Source: Nitrosotalea devaniterrae (GTDB lineage: Archaea > Thermoproteota > Nitrososphaeria > Nitrososphaerales > Nitrosopumilaceae). Taken from it: a stretch of DNA of 64,000 bases. Below the pieces are notes generated by a model. It saw only the letters and a list, made by a program, of their open reading frames with translations. It made no database searches and had not been told where the DNA came from. Below are positions 7,882-15,501 of the stretch, piece by piece. Location of the stretch: NCBI GenBank assembly GCA_900065925.1, contig LN890280.1, positions 1,108,451 through 1,172,450 on the forward strand. Reading direction: 5' to 3'. Position 1 is the stretch's first letter. Each line of letters opens with the position of its first letter. Made by a program: the position numbers and the translations under genes.

Positions 7882-8292
7882 TTAGGCTTTTGATTCTTGT
7901 AAGCTCCAGCAGTTTTTACACATGTACCCTTTGAGGTTCCATTCTTTTTTTGCACGACGTGGCATAAAACCAAGCTTTGTGTTGCATACGATACAATTTT
8001 TTTTCAGTTCATTGTCTGACTTTTGCCACTCGTTAAAACATGGCTCACATAGCCATCCTTTCAGATCCCATTCTTTTTTTGGCTTCCAAAGATACAGTCC
8101 ACCAGGTTCTGCCCCACATGCAACACATGCATCATCAGCCTTTTTGGGAACGGGCTTTTTCATAAAATCTACAAAGCACTTTGCACACAATTGGCCTTTG
8201 ATATTCCATTCTTTTTTTGGCTTGCTTGTATTAGGGGTACGCTTGTTACACACAGCACAATATTCTTCTTTTTTGCCTCCAAATAGCCCCAT
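7882..8292 (-). CDS. Protein with three tandem zinc-ribbon repeats
   Basis: Three repeats of about 40 residues follow the order C-x2-C, a Pro/Lys spacer, KPKKEWNIKG or close variants (KEWDLKG, KEWNLKG), then C-x2-C. First knuckles are CAVC, CVAC and CIVC; second knuckles are CAKC, CEPC and CKNC. Each repeat should bind one zinc. Domain triplication within a 136-residue protein is unusual and suggests multivalent binding, perhaps to nucleic acid or to a protein array. The family is not recognised. Confidence 0.65.
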   Translation of the reverse strand: MGLFGGKKEEYCAVCNKRTPNTSKPKKEWNIKGQLCAKCFVDFMKKPVPKKADDACVACGAEPGGLYLWKPKKEWDLKGWLCEPCFNEWQKSDNELKKNCIVCNTKLGFMPRRAKKEWNLKGYMCKNCWSLQESKA

Positions 8293-8513
8293 AGTATCAA
8301 CATGAAACTCGCATTAGAAAAGGATTTGACCACAGTACGTCCAATCAGTCAAAGGATTGCCATACTAACATCATCCTGTTGGAGTTCTGATGGTCTATTG
8401 TATAACATCCAAGATGAGATAAATTGTTTACTAATGTCATAAGATCTTTTTTCCAGTAGAAATTGCTAAATCTGGCAGTCAAATCAAAAGAGTGGAAATT
8501 GAAAATCAATTCA

Positions 8514-8696
8514 ATGTTTGTTATATCTTTGGTTACGTTTGGCATTTCTGCAGCATCATTTCTTTTAATGCGTACATACCAATCTACCATTGCAGGATGG
8601 TGTGCTGTAGTATTTGGTTTTTCTGCCATAATCACTATGGTAATTCCAGGACTGCAGAAACTACGAACTGGAAAGATTACAAAATCTAAAGTTTAA
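8514..8696 (+). CDS. Small two-span membrane protein
   Basis: From ATG 8514 the product is 60 residues with hydrophobic helices MFVISLVTFGISAASFLLM and TIAGWCAVVFGFSAIITMVI and a basic C-terminus (KLRTGKITKSK). An upstream in-frame start at 8463 would add a charged 17-residue tail without hydrophobic character. It overlaps the end of the convergent gene by four bases. The function is unknown. Confidence 0.45.
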   Translation: MFVISLVTFGISAASFLLMRTYQSTIAGWCAVVFGFSAIITMVIPGLQKLRTGKITKSKV

Positions 8697-8908
8697 GCAT
8701 CGTCTTTTTTCGGAGCAGGCTTTCTGCGGAAATATACGGTAAACCCACCTCCAACTATAACCAGTACAATTAGTATGATTGCAAATTGTGTCTGGTCTAC
8801 ATAATCCCACATTACAGGATCATTTCCAGGATTGACTTGGGCTTGAACATGGTTCATAGTTATGAAAAACAATATTACAATAGCAAATAATCCTGCATGA
8901 ATCTTCAT
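8693..8908 (-). CDS. Small exported membrane protein
   Basis: A cleavable signal peptide is predicted in residues 1-23 (AIVILFFITMNHVQAQ, with an AQA-type cleavage site), followed by about 20 extracellular residues and a second helix IILIVLVIVGGGFTVYF, ending in a basic cytoplasmic tail (RRKPAPKKDDA). The mature protein would be a short single-pass membrane peptide. No family is recognised; small subunits of membrane complexes look like this. Confidence 0.55.
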   Translation of the reverse strand: MKIHAGLFAIVILFFITMNHVQAQVNPGNDPVMWDYVDQTQFAIILIVLVIVGGGFTVYFRRKPAPKKDDA

Positions 8909-8994
8909 TAAAATTATTAATTTAGAATTGGCTATAAAGAATTATGGATTATTATCTTGCCATGTTTTCTTTAGAGATTTTACCCGGGAAGATT

Positions 8995-9210
8995 TCAAAA
9001 CCATCCATGACATTTAACGTGCATCACCTTAAGATTTTCAGGGCTTATGTTTGATGAATTTCCATCCATGTGATGAATATCATATGTGTCATCATCTGTT
9101 ATGAGTCGTTTACAACGATAACACATGAAATTCTGACTTCGTGCGACCTGTATTTTTGTTGGACGCCTGAGTCTTTTTCGTGTTTTATTATTTCCAGAAA
9201 AGTTGGACAA
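8995..9210 (-). CDS. HNH-nuclease-like small protein
   Basis: After a basic N-terminus (RKRLRRPTKIQVARSQ) come CYRCKR, then DIHHMDGNSSNISPENLKVM and a final HVKCH. This is the HNH/ββα-metal pattern: a structural zinc from the C-x2-C and C-x2-H pairs, with the His-His as catalytic residues and Asn in the second half. At 71 residues it is a bare HNH module. The start is TTG at 9210. It is 1 kb from the casposon remnant but outside it. Confidence 0.65.
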   Translation of the reverse strand: MSNFSGNNKTRKRLRRPTKIQVARSQNFMCYRCKRLITDDDTYDIHHMDGNSSNISPENLKVMHVKCHGWF

Positions 9211-9253
9211 CTACACAGTCATGGTATTTTTGCAATATATGCATAGTTATTGT

Positions 9254-9418
9254 TTAAATGTCATTTTTGAATGATTGAATATGCTCTACATCAAACCCTA
9301 GACAATTTCCAGCAAATTCTTTTATTGTTATAATTTTGCATATTTTCCACTGTAATTCGGAATGTTCTGTGAATTTCTGCCTACAAATAGGACATTTAGT
9401 TCTCTCAAGCATGAGCAT
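9254..9418 (-). CDS. Small zinc-finger-like protein, 54 aa
   Basis: ATG at 9418 (or 9412) to TAA at 9254 encodes a protein with CPICRQKFTEHSELQWKICK near its N-terminus, resembling a C2H2 or C2HC knuckle, then a helical C-terminal half. The frame is intact and typical of the small zinc proteins in this genome. The function is unknown. Confidence 0.5.
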   Translation of the reverse strand: MLMLERTKCPICRQKFTEHSELQWKICKIITIKEFAGNCLGFDVEHIQSFKNDI

Positions 9419-9522
9419 TCTGTAGGTGAGAGATTATTAAAAATCATCTTCACATCAGATGAATATAGTAACAATACAGATCAACCGAATGTGTTATAGT
9501 ATAGGCATCATTTGACAGACGT

Positions 9523-9798
9523 ATGAAGCCAGACAGCAGTGTAGTGCCATGGAATAAGAAACATTTTGCCATTGTTACACTTGTCGCAGTTGCATCTGTT
9601 GTTAGCATATTTATTGCAAATAATGTAATATTCAAGAATCATTCTTCTGCCATCTTTTGGATCATACCATTTCTGATATGGATGGTCTTTAACTCAAAAA
9701 GAGGAAAATTTGGAAAAAAATACTATGGTCCTATACCATGGTCAATCGCAGTAGTGGTTAGTGCACTAGCAATAATACTCGTTAGCAGTATGAAATGA
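9523..9798 (+). CDS. Three-span small membrane protein
   Basis: The 91-residue product has hydrophobic helices at about 14-32 (HFAIVTLVAVASVVSIFIA), 41-55 (SAIFWIIPFLIWMVF) and 72-89 (PWSIAVVVSALAIILVSS), with a basic loop KRGKFGKKYYG between the second and third. No family is recognised. It is a single gene with an ATG at 9523. Confidence 0.55.
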   Translation: MKPDSSVVPWNKKHFAIVTLVAVASVVSIFIANNVIFKNHSSAIFWIIPFLIWMVFNSKRGKFGKKYYGPIPWSIAVVVSALAIILVSSMK

Positions 9799-9943
9799 CA
9801 ATGACGATTTTACTAAAGATATTCAATGTGGAATTACAAACGAAATAATTAGAACATAATTACATTCTAATCTTAATTTCTGGTGTGCTAAGGTTTTACC
9901 ACACATGATATAATTTAACTAGGAATCAGACATAACAGAAATC

Positions 9944-10285
9944 ATGGGTCAGAAAGCATCTGGGATAGAGAGGTTTTTTGCACCTTCACTAAACAAGATA
10001 GAAGATGAATTAAGGTCAATTCATGCTGAGATTAATACAGTAAAGACAAGAATGGGTGAATTTGACAATAGAATAATAAAGTTAGAAGAAGAGTACAAAC
10101 ATTTTACAATCAAGATGGACAAGACCGACAATGGAATGACAACCGAATCCAAAGTCTTGTTTGATAGTGTAAGTGAGATGGAAAAGCAGAATAGAAACGA
10201 GATTGATGTTCTGAAACGCACCATTGATGTTACACAAAGAAGACTGGTCACCCTAGAGGCCAAAATGAAAGAGCTTGGTCAGTGA
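9944..10285 (+). CDS. Coiled-coil protein next to the casposon locus
   Basis: The 113-residue product is a long parallel coiled coil from about residue 13 to the end (KIEDELRSIHAEINTVKTRM and similar heptads), with a short N-terminus GQKASGIERFFAP. The function is unknown. It reads towards aEF-2 and is the first intact host gene on the left of the integrated elements, so coiled-coil gene then convergent aEF-2 is probably the ancestral order. Confidence 0.6.
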   Translation: MGQKASGIERFFAPSLNKIEDELRSIHAEINTVKTRMGEFDNRIIKLEEEYKHFTIKMDKTDNGMTTESKVLFDSVSEMEKQNRNEIDVLKRTIDVTQRRLVTLEAKMKELGQ

Positions 10286-10304
10286 CTATATCTCAATTTT
10301 GATT

Positions 10305-10565
10305 TTACTCGTGGGTTTCTAAAAAATACAAGATTTTGAAATAATAAAGCAGTTTAATTGCATCTGTTGAGACATAACCTCTTCCCGAGATTACTATTTT
10401 TTCATAAGGTATTCTAGTAACAAAATATTCTTCTGTCTCAGATTTCCCAGTGATGTCATGTTGTCCGTTTTTGAGGATTATTCTATTGTCTTTGAGGTTT
10501 ATTGATACTCCGTAGCCTCGAAGGAGTTTGACGTCATAGTGATTCTTCTTATTTTTCAGAGTCAA
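10305..10565 (-). pseudogene. cas1: Truncated cas1 (casposase) of the remnant casposon
   Basis: From TTG 10565 the frame matches residues 2-73 of the intact casposase at 16115-17179 with 68 of 72 identical residues, for example GYGVSINLKDNRIILKNG. After KLL the match stops abruptly and an unrelated 13-residue tail runs to TAA at 10305. All catalytic residues of Cas1 lie beyond the break, so the fragment cannot act as an integrase. The TTG overlaps the last codons of the abiV-like gene, as in the intact element. Confidence 0.85.
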
Positions 10566-11154
10566 TTTTGTACTCAACATGTTTAAGAAAATTCTTGATT
10601 GCCATTTGCAGATTTTTTTTAGATACTGGTAATGGTTTCTTCCATTCATCTATTTCTTCATTCCAATCTACATAGAAACATTCTTTTCGTGTATCAAAAT
10701 TTATGAGAAAATTTCCTATAGAATATTCATGTGTTAATAGCGTACGTTTTTTTCTTAATCCATAATGCACGTAATCTTTAGACTCTGATGGTTTTCCAAG
10801 ATAAATCGGTTTTCCATCCTTGATTGCCTTTTCAATATCAATAGGTTTTGTAAAAATTTTACAATAGCGCGGAAGATCGTCTAGACCACGTTGAAATTTT
10901 GAATCATGTGGTTTTTTTGACTTTCCAAGTATTTTGAAGTCAACAGAATAATTTGATTTTTTTAAATTATCGTTCAGGATTAGAAATTTTCCCCATTCTT
11001 CTATTGCATAAGAATACAATCCTAATGCACTAGAAGCAAATTCTTTCTTTTTTAGCAAGAATAATGCTTGTTAGGCAAGTAATAAGACATGATTTTTTGT
11101 GAGTTCAATTCCCTCAAGTAATTTCTCTTTAGTTAGCGTATGAGACTTTTCCAC
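10549..11154 (-). pseudogene. HEPN/AbiV-like gene with in-frame stop
   Basis: From GTG 11154 the frame begins MEKSHTLTKEKLLEGIELTK, meets TAA at 11071-11073, then continues in the same frame as QALFLLKKKEF and SALGLYSYAIEEWGKFLIL to the stop at 10549. The LL...A-EE-GK block is typical of the AbiV family, a HEPN-fold protein linked to abortive phage infection. Further on, R-TLLT-H fits the R-x4-6-H HEPN RNase motif. A TTG at 11058 could restart translation after the stop, giving 169 residues. Read-through, restart or true loss cannot be told apart here. Confidence 0.7.
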
Positions 11155-11184
11155 AGTTTCATAGATCTACTAATCTTCAAAAGT

Positions 11185-11247
11185 TTTACGACAATGACAT
11201 GTTTCCCTGAGTAAACAGGGGGTAAACCATTTTTACTCGCTGTCGAC
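11185..11247 (+). repeat. 63-bp direct repeat, left copy
   Basis: This copy is identical to 17617-17679. It contains the right terminus of the remnant casposon, including the 17-base GGGGGTAAACCATTTTT end, a small hairpin CCCTG-AGTAAA-CAGGG, and at 11235-11247 the target duplicate ACTCGCTGTCGAC derived from the aEF-2 gene end. Recombination between the copies would delete exactly one casposon length (6,432 bases). Confidence 0.95.
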
Positions 11248-11264
11248 AAAAATGGTTTACCCCC
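11248..11264 (+). repeat. Casposon left terminal inverted repeat
   Basis: The 17 bases AAAAATGGTTTACCCCC are the exact reverse complement of 17650-17666. Beyond them the two ends stay similar: 23 of the next 36 bases agree, including a TGTCGTA block at 11289-11295, so the functional terminus probably spans about 53 bases. Confidence 0.92.
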
Positions 11265-11338
11265 GATTTGTTCGTGGGAATATGCTACTGTCGTATTTCT
11301 CCTTAATTCTTAATTGAAAACTCACGCATGGATTTTTA

Positions 11339-11419
11339 TTTATGCGTAAAATTTATGCGTAAATCACAAATTGTTTATGCGTAAATTCAAAATTATTAAG
11401 AAAATTATTTATGCGTAAA
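11339..11419 (+). repeat. Four iteron-like repeats TTTATGCGTAAA
   Basis: Exact copies of the 12-mer TTTATGCGTAAA start at 11339, 11352, 11374 and 11408. The unit is a near-palindrome (10 of 12 positions symmetric). They lie between the left terminus and the 3' end of the 245-residue gene, in AT-rich DNA. Such arrays commonly bind replication initiators, integrases or repressors. Here they could be a replication start for the element or an internal binding site for the transposition complex. The ligand is unknown. Confidence 0.75.
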
Positions 11420-11463
11420 ATTAATGACTAGATTCTAAATTTTAGGAATAGATAGACAGATAA

Positions 11464-12201
11464 TTATCGAAATTTAACAATGTCCATTTTTGTCATATCT
11501 TTTTTGAGTTCATATCGTTTAATTCCAGAACTTGCTACGGTTATTTGATCAATCATGTCAAAAATCATCTCTTTTTCTTTATTTGTTTTAAAAATTCCAC
11601 TATAGAAATACCATATTAATATTTCAACTAAGACGTCTTCAAGTATTATTTTCCTCCATTCTTGTTCCTTTAATTTTTTCACTTCGTCAGGCAATTCATT
11701 AATTTGCTCACGGAGTATGGGTTCCCAATTTTTTATCCAATCACTTAGACGCTTTACTTCATCAGGTCTGTCTTTGTTATGCGATAAATCTATTTTTGCA
11801 TTTTCTATTGCTCTTTTTGTTTGATTTACACGTTCATTTAAGATCTCTTCAGATAACATGCTTGGAAGTAATGAAGACAATACTTCTGTGATTGGATACT
11901 TGTCATTAGGTTGTTTTTTAATTTGTTTTGTTCCAAATATTTCTTGTAATTCTTTTTCATTTGCGATATCACAAATCATTTTCATATCAATTATGGCATC
12001 ATGCGTAGATTCTCTTATTCTCCACCAAAAATCAGAATCTGGTGTTCCTTGCTCCTTTTTCTTCATACCTAACAATCTCTTTCGTTGTTTATCGGTTAGG
12101 AATCCACCGTGGGCAGATTTAAGATGGTTAGAATAGCGTTTTTTCAAGTTTTCTAACTCTTTAGGAGTTAATTCTCGTGAATATTCACGATATTTTACCA
12201 T
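11464..12201 (-). CDS. Casposon protein of unknown function, 245 aa
   Basis: The product is helical and charged. It starts MVKYREYSRELTPKELENL and has a basic first 50 residues (FLTDKQRKRLLGMKKKE) that could contact DNA. The middle contains long amphipathic helices, and residues 190-210 are hydrophobic and aromatic (LVEILIWYFYSGIF). No known domain is recognised. It is transcribed divergently from the basic-protein/PolB operon across a 44-base intergenic promoter. A role with the iterons just downstream is possible but unsupported. Confidence 0.7.
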   Translation of the reverse strand: MVKYREYSRELTPKELENLKKRYSNHLKSAHGGFLTDKQRKRLLGMKKKEQGTPDSDFWWRIRESTHDAIIDMKMICDIANEKELQEIFGTKQIKKQPNDKYPITEVLSSLLPSMLSEEILNERVNQTKRAIENAKIDLSHNKDRPDEVKRLSDWIKNWEPILREQINELPDEVKKLKEQEWRKIILEDVLVEILIWYFYSGIFKTNKEKEMIFDMIDQITVASSGIKRYELKKDMTKMDIVKFR

Positions 12202-12216
12202 ATTATCGTTAGATTA

Positions 12217-12231
12217 TTCTTATTTATAACT
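12217..12231. promoter_or_regulatory. Shared TATA region of the casposon divergent promoter
   Basis: The 44-base gap between ATG 12201 (minus) and ATG 12246 (plus) contains TTATTTATAA centred at 12223. Its closeness to both starts suggests very short leaders and shared control of the 245-residue gene and the PolB operon. Confidence 0.4.
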
Positions 12232-12245
12232 ATGATCCCTATACT

Positions 12246-12620
12246 ATGAAAAAAGAATCATTAGAAAAAAGATCTAAAGACATCGAGCGTGAACTTGAAG
12301 CGCTAAAAGGCTTCAGGCTAACGCCACAACTACGAAAGTTTCAACGAACCTTGATTGGTGAACAGAGTTTTGTTAAGGGAGAAATTGCAAGACTGAAATC
12401 CACTGGAGGACAGAAAGAACAAAGACATGCAGATCGAATAAAACTTGCAAACAAGAATCGTTCTGAAAAAATGAAACGCACTTGGCGTTATCTTAGAGCA
12501 ATACGTGATAACTATCCTGTAGATATCCCTCTTCGACAACTCAGAACAGCATTACGAAAGCACAGACAAGGTCTTGAAACTGATATTCCAGATGTGGCTT
12601 GGAGAAATCCAAGTCCATGA
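12246..12620 (+). CDS. Small basic casposon protein upstream of PolB
   Basis: The 124-residue product is strongly basic, with two helices (about 1-25 and 45-85) and a C-terminal segment RQLRTALRKHRQGLETDIPD resembling a helix-turn-helix. Its stop codon overlaps the likely PolB start in an ATGA arrangement (12617-12620), so the two are translationally coupled. A DNA-binding accessory protein, perhaps for replication or end recognition, is the best guess. No family is recognised. Confidence 0.7.
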   Translation: MKKESLEKRSKDIERELEALKGFRLTPQLRKFQRTLIGEQSFVKGEIARLKSTGGQKEQRHADRIKLANKNRSEKMKRTWRYLRAIRDNYPVDIPLRQLRTALRKHRQGLETDIPDVAWRNPSP

Positions 12621-14488
12621 ATTTTTTTCCTTCCTCTAATGTAAAATCACTAGATAATATCCGAGTACGAAAACAAAACAGAAATCCAAACAACCTATCT
12701 ATTCTTCCAAGTATTATTGCAGTAGATACGGAAACAGATGACGGAAATATTTTCTTGATTGCAGTATCAAACGGAAATTATCTAGATCATCCAAATATTA
12801 CATTTGAAAATGTAGCCAAGTTTTTATTAAAGTATGAAGGCAAACTGATTTTCTTTTACAACTTGGGGTATGATGCAGAATGTATTTTGAAACTATTGCC
12901 TGAGCATGATTTAAAATCATACAAGTGGAAAAGAGAACTACGATTTTCATATCATGGATACAAGATACATTACATTGACAGAAAGAAACTCACAATATCC
13001 AAAGGTCATCACTCTGTAAACTGTTACGATATTGCTCAGTACTATGAAGGTAAACCGCTTCTAGATGCATATCTTGAGAATATCAAAAAACCTCTAGATC
13101 CTCAATATTTGTCCATGAAGGAAAAACGAGATGTTTTCTCCCTACACTACTATTCTAGGCACAAAAATGCAGTCCGAGAGTACTGCATCCTAGACTGTAC
13201 CCTTACAAAGGAACTTGCTGAGAACTGGACAAGGATATTCTATGAGACATATGGTTTCTATCCTGCAAACTGGATCTCATCTGGGTATCTAGCAGAAAAG
13301 GTCTTGATCAATAATGGAATAATCATACCATTGTTCAATGAAATTGAATACCAAGTTCAAGATATTGCAAGGTCTGCATTTTGTGGTGGGAGGTTTGAGT
13401 TGATCCAGCGTGGTTACATTGGATATTGTTGTCTCTACGATATCAATTCTGCATATCCTCATGCCCTATCTACTCTTCCAGACATAACAAATGGAAGATG
13501 GGTTTCTTCGAAGAAAATAAATCCAAAATCTGAACTTGGATTTTTTCACATACTTGCTGATGTGAGCAATATTGTCAAGATATGTCCATTTCCGTTTAGA
13601 AAGAAAAATGGAACTATATGCTATCCTTGTGGAAAATTTGAGACATATGTTACACTAGATGAATTAAAGGCAGTAGAAAATGATCCGAGAATAAGATATA
13701 CGATTTTAGAATCATACCAGTTTATTCCAAACAAAAACTGTGGTTATCCGTTCAAGGATTTCATTGAGGAACAATATTATTCCAGAATGAAACTAAAAAA
13801 AGAAAAGAATCCACTTGAAAGAGCGATTAAGATTATCTTGAATTCCATTTATGGAAAAACAGTACAGACCAAGCCTCACAATACAATGGGAAATCTGTTC
13901 AATCAGGTAATAGGATCATATATCACCGGATTTGCAAGAGCGGAACTTTACAAGTTTGTACGAAAATATAATTTGGAAAATGATGTAGTTGCCTTTGCCA
14001 CCGATTCTATTGCAGTACGAAAAAAGATTCCAAATTTGCACAGTGAAAAACTAGGCGAGATGAAGCTAGACAAGGAAGGGCATGATGTAATCTTTCTCTC
14101 AAATGGCTTTTACAAGTTTAATGAAATCTGGAAAAAACGTGGAATTGGATACGACAATGAGAAGAAACAGGAAATTGAACATGAGGGTACTAAAGTGGAC
14201 AAGGACGGTATGCTCTACATCAAGGTCAAGACCACTAGGAACACGCACATCAAGAGTGGTATCTTGTTTAACATGCTCAAAAAGGTAGGTAAAATCGAAG
14301 TCTATGAGAAGAAGATCAACCTAAATTCTGACAAGAAGAGGTTTTGGTTGTCTGAATTAAAGTCGTTAAATGATGGTTCTTTTTGTGATTCAGTTTCAAT
14401 GCCTATTGATCTAGTCGGAAAACTGGTTTCTAAAGAAGATCTAGAATTTTATGATGATGAACGGTACGAACCTGAAAGTGATCTTTAA
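12617..14488 (+). CDS. polB: Family B DNA polymerase of the casposon
   Basis: The 623-residue enzyme is expected to copy casposon DNA during transposition. Proofreading motifs are present: ExoI DTET at 37-40, ExoII YNLGYD at 81-86, ExoIII YCILD at 189-193. Polymerase motifs follow: A DINSAYP at 275-281, B KIILNSIYG at 405-413, C ATDS at 461-464. The spacing and YPCGKFETYVTLDEL (336-350) fit the DNA_pol_B_2 (protein-primed-like) branch found in thaumarchaeal casposons. Motif C has Ala in place of the first Asp of the usual DTDS; the second Asp (463) is kept. ATG 12617 is chosen over TTG 12599 because it gives the ATGA overlap. Confidence 0.92.
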   Translation: MNFFPSSNVKSLDNIRVRKQNRNPNNLSILPSIIAVDTETDDGNIFLIAVSNGNYLDHPNITFENVAKFLLKYEGKLIFFYNLGYDAECILKLLPEHDLKSYKWKRELRFSYHGYKIHYIDRKKLTISKGHHSVNCYDIAQYYEGKPLLDAYLENIKKPLDPQYLSMKEKRDVFSLHYYSRHKNAVREYCILDCTLTKELAENWTRIFYETYGFYPANWISSGYLAEKVLINNGIIIPLFNEIEYQVQDIARSAFCGGRFELIQRGYIGYCCLYDINSAYPHALSTLPDITNGRWVSSKKINPKSELGFFHILADVSNIVKICPFPFRKKNGTICYPCGKFETYVTLDELKAVENDPRIRYTILESYQFIPNKNCGYPFKDFIEEQYYSRMKLKKEKNPLERAIKIILNSIYGKTVQTKPHNTMGNLFNQVIGSYITGFARAELYKFVRKYNLENDVVAFATDSIAVRKKIPNLHSEKLGEMKLDKEGHDVIFLSNGFYKFNEIWKKRGIGYDNEKKQEIEHEGTKVDKDGMLYIKVKTTRNTHIKSGILFNMLKKVGKIEVYEKKINLNSDKKRFWLSELKSLNDGSFCDSVSMPIDLVGKLVSKEDLEFYDDERYEPESDL

Positions 14489-14514
14489 TAGTTCTTGATT
14501 TTATAAGCAAATAT

Positions 14515-15453
14515 TTGAGTGATAAATTACGAATTTTTGTAAGTGGTAATGAATCTGAACTGGATGATGAAAGAGCTATAGCCTTCAAAGTAATAAAATC
14601 TCTCGGCTATGATCCAATAGGTTCTGAAAATCGTACTGCGTCAAGTGACCCAATTGAATCGGAATACATTGGTGAAGTAGAATCCTCAGATTTTTACATT
14701 GGCATATTTGGAAAGGAAGATAGTGACGCTACCAGAAAAGAGTTTGAAAAAGCAAGATCTACTGGGAAATGTACATTGGTTTTTCAAAAAAATGTTCATA
14801 GTACTGAGAGAAAGCCAGAATTGGAAGAATTTCTTAATAAAATAAAAGATTCAAAAACTGGTGTAGTTTATTTGAAATATAATAATTCTGCAGATCTGCA
14901 AACTGCAATTGTACATTCACTGTCTTATTATGTAACAAAAAAATTTAGAGAAGCACAGAAATTACAACGTGAAGAAAACAAAAAAGCAAATGAACTCAGA
15001 ATTGAGTCAGAAAAGAAGATAGATGATATTAAATCGAAATTATCACGTCTTGTAAAAATGGGAAAATTTTCTATTGGCACACAACTTTCTGAGCAATTCG
15101 GCAAAGCTGAATTTATTTATTTCAAGTTTCCATCTTCTTGCGAGAAATCCAAAACTCATTTAGTTTCAGCTAAGATAAAAGGTTATACAAAAAATGGATT
15201 TCTGGATTTGGCAATAAAAGATCCTAATGGAAATTATCTTTGGTTTCCAGACCCTCAGAGTTATGATGCAACGTACGATAATGGAAAACTAACTTTAGAG
15301 AATGATGATGAATATGAGGCAAGATGGGAATTCAGAATACCTCCTATTGACTATGGGTCTGGCAAATTTACTGCCATAATGGGATTGTATGAGAATAATT
15401 TTACAGATAGAAGATGTGTGAATTATGAAGAACAAGAATTTACTGTAATCTAA
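14515..15453 (+). CDS. DUF4062 protein, probable defence-type cargo
   Basis: Residues 1-135 match DUF4062: KLRIFVSGNESELDDERAIA at the start, a SSDFYIGIFG strand, and a later SADLQTAIVHSL helix. This Rossmann-like domain is common at the N-terminus of NTPase or effector proteins in prokaryotic immunity. A coiled coil follows (about 143-187, REAQKLQREENKKANELRIE), then a C-terminal beta-rich domain (about 200-312). No NTPase is present. It starts with TTG 14515, lies 26 bases after PolB, and is followed 48 bases later by another cargo gene. A sensor or signalling role is inferred. Confidence 0.75.
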   Translation: MSDKLRIFVSGNESELDDERAIAFKVIKSLGYDPIGSENRTASSDPIESEYIGEVESSDFYIGIFGKEDSDATRKEFEKARSTGKCTLVFQKNVHSTERKPELEEFLNKIKDSKTGVVYLKYNNSADLQTAIVHSLSYYVTKKFREAQKLQREENKKANELRIESEKKIDDIKSKLSRLVKMGKFSIGTQLSEQFGKAEFIYFKFPSSCEKSKTHLVSAKIKGYTKNGFLDLAIKDPNGNYLWFPDPQSYDATYDNGKLTLENDDEYEARWEFRIPPIDYGSGKFTAIMGLYENNFTDRRCVNYEEQEFTVI

Positions 15454-15501
15454 AATCTAATTGTAGGTTATTTTTTAAACTAGAACTAAATACTAGTTAT
15501 T

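Larger units (their letters stand above)
10304..11234. mobile_element. Remnant of a second casposon (right end only)
   Basis: Right of this segment, 11185-11247 is identical over 63 bases to 17617-17679, the right terminus plus target duplication of the intact casposon. Inside lie a truncated cas1 and an interrupted abiV, both oriented as cas1 is in the intact element. The left part of the element (polymerase, rest of cas1, left inverted repeat) is gone. The left boundary is inferred: at 10304-10311 the sequence TTTTACTCG matches the first bases of the target duplication and then diverges. I read this as an older insertion that decayed. Confidence 0.75.
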
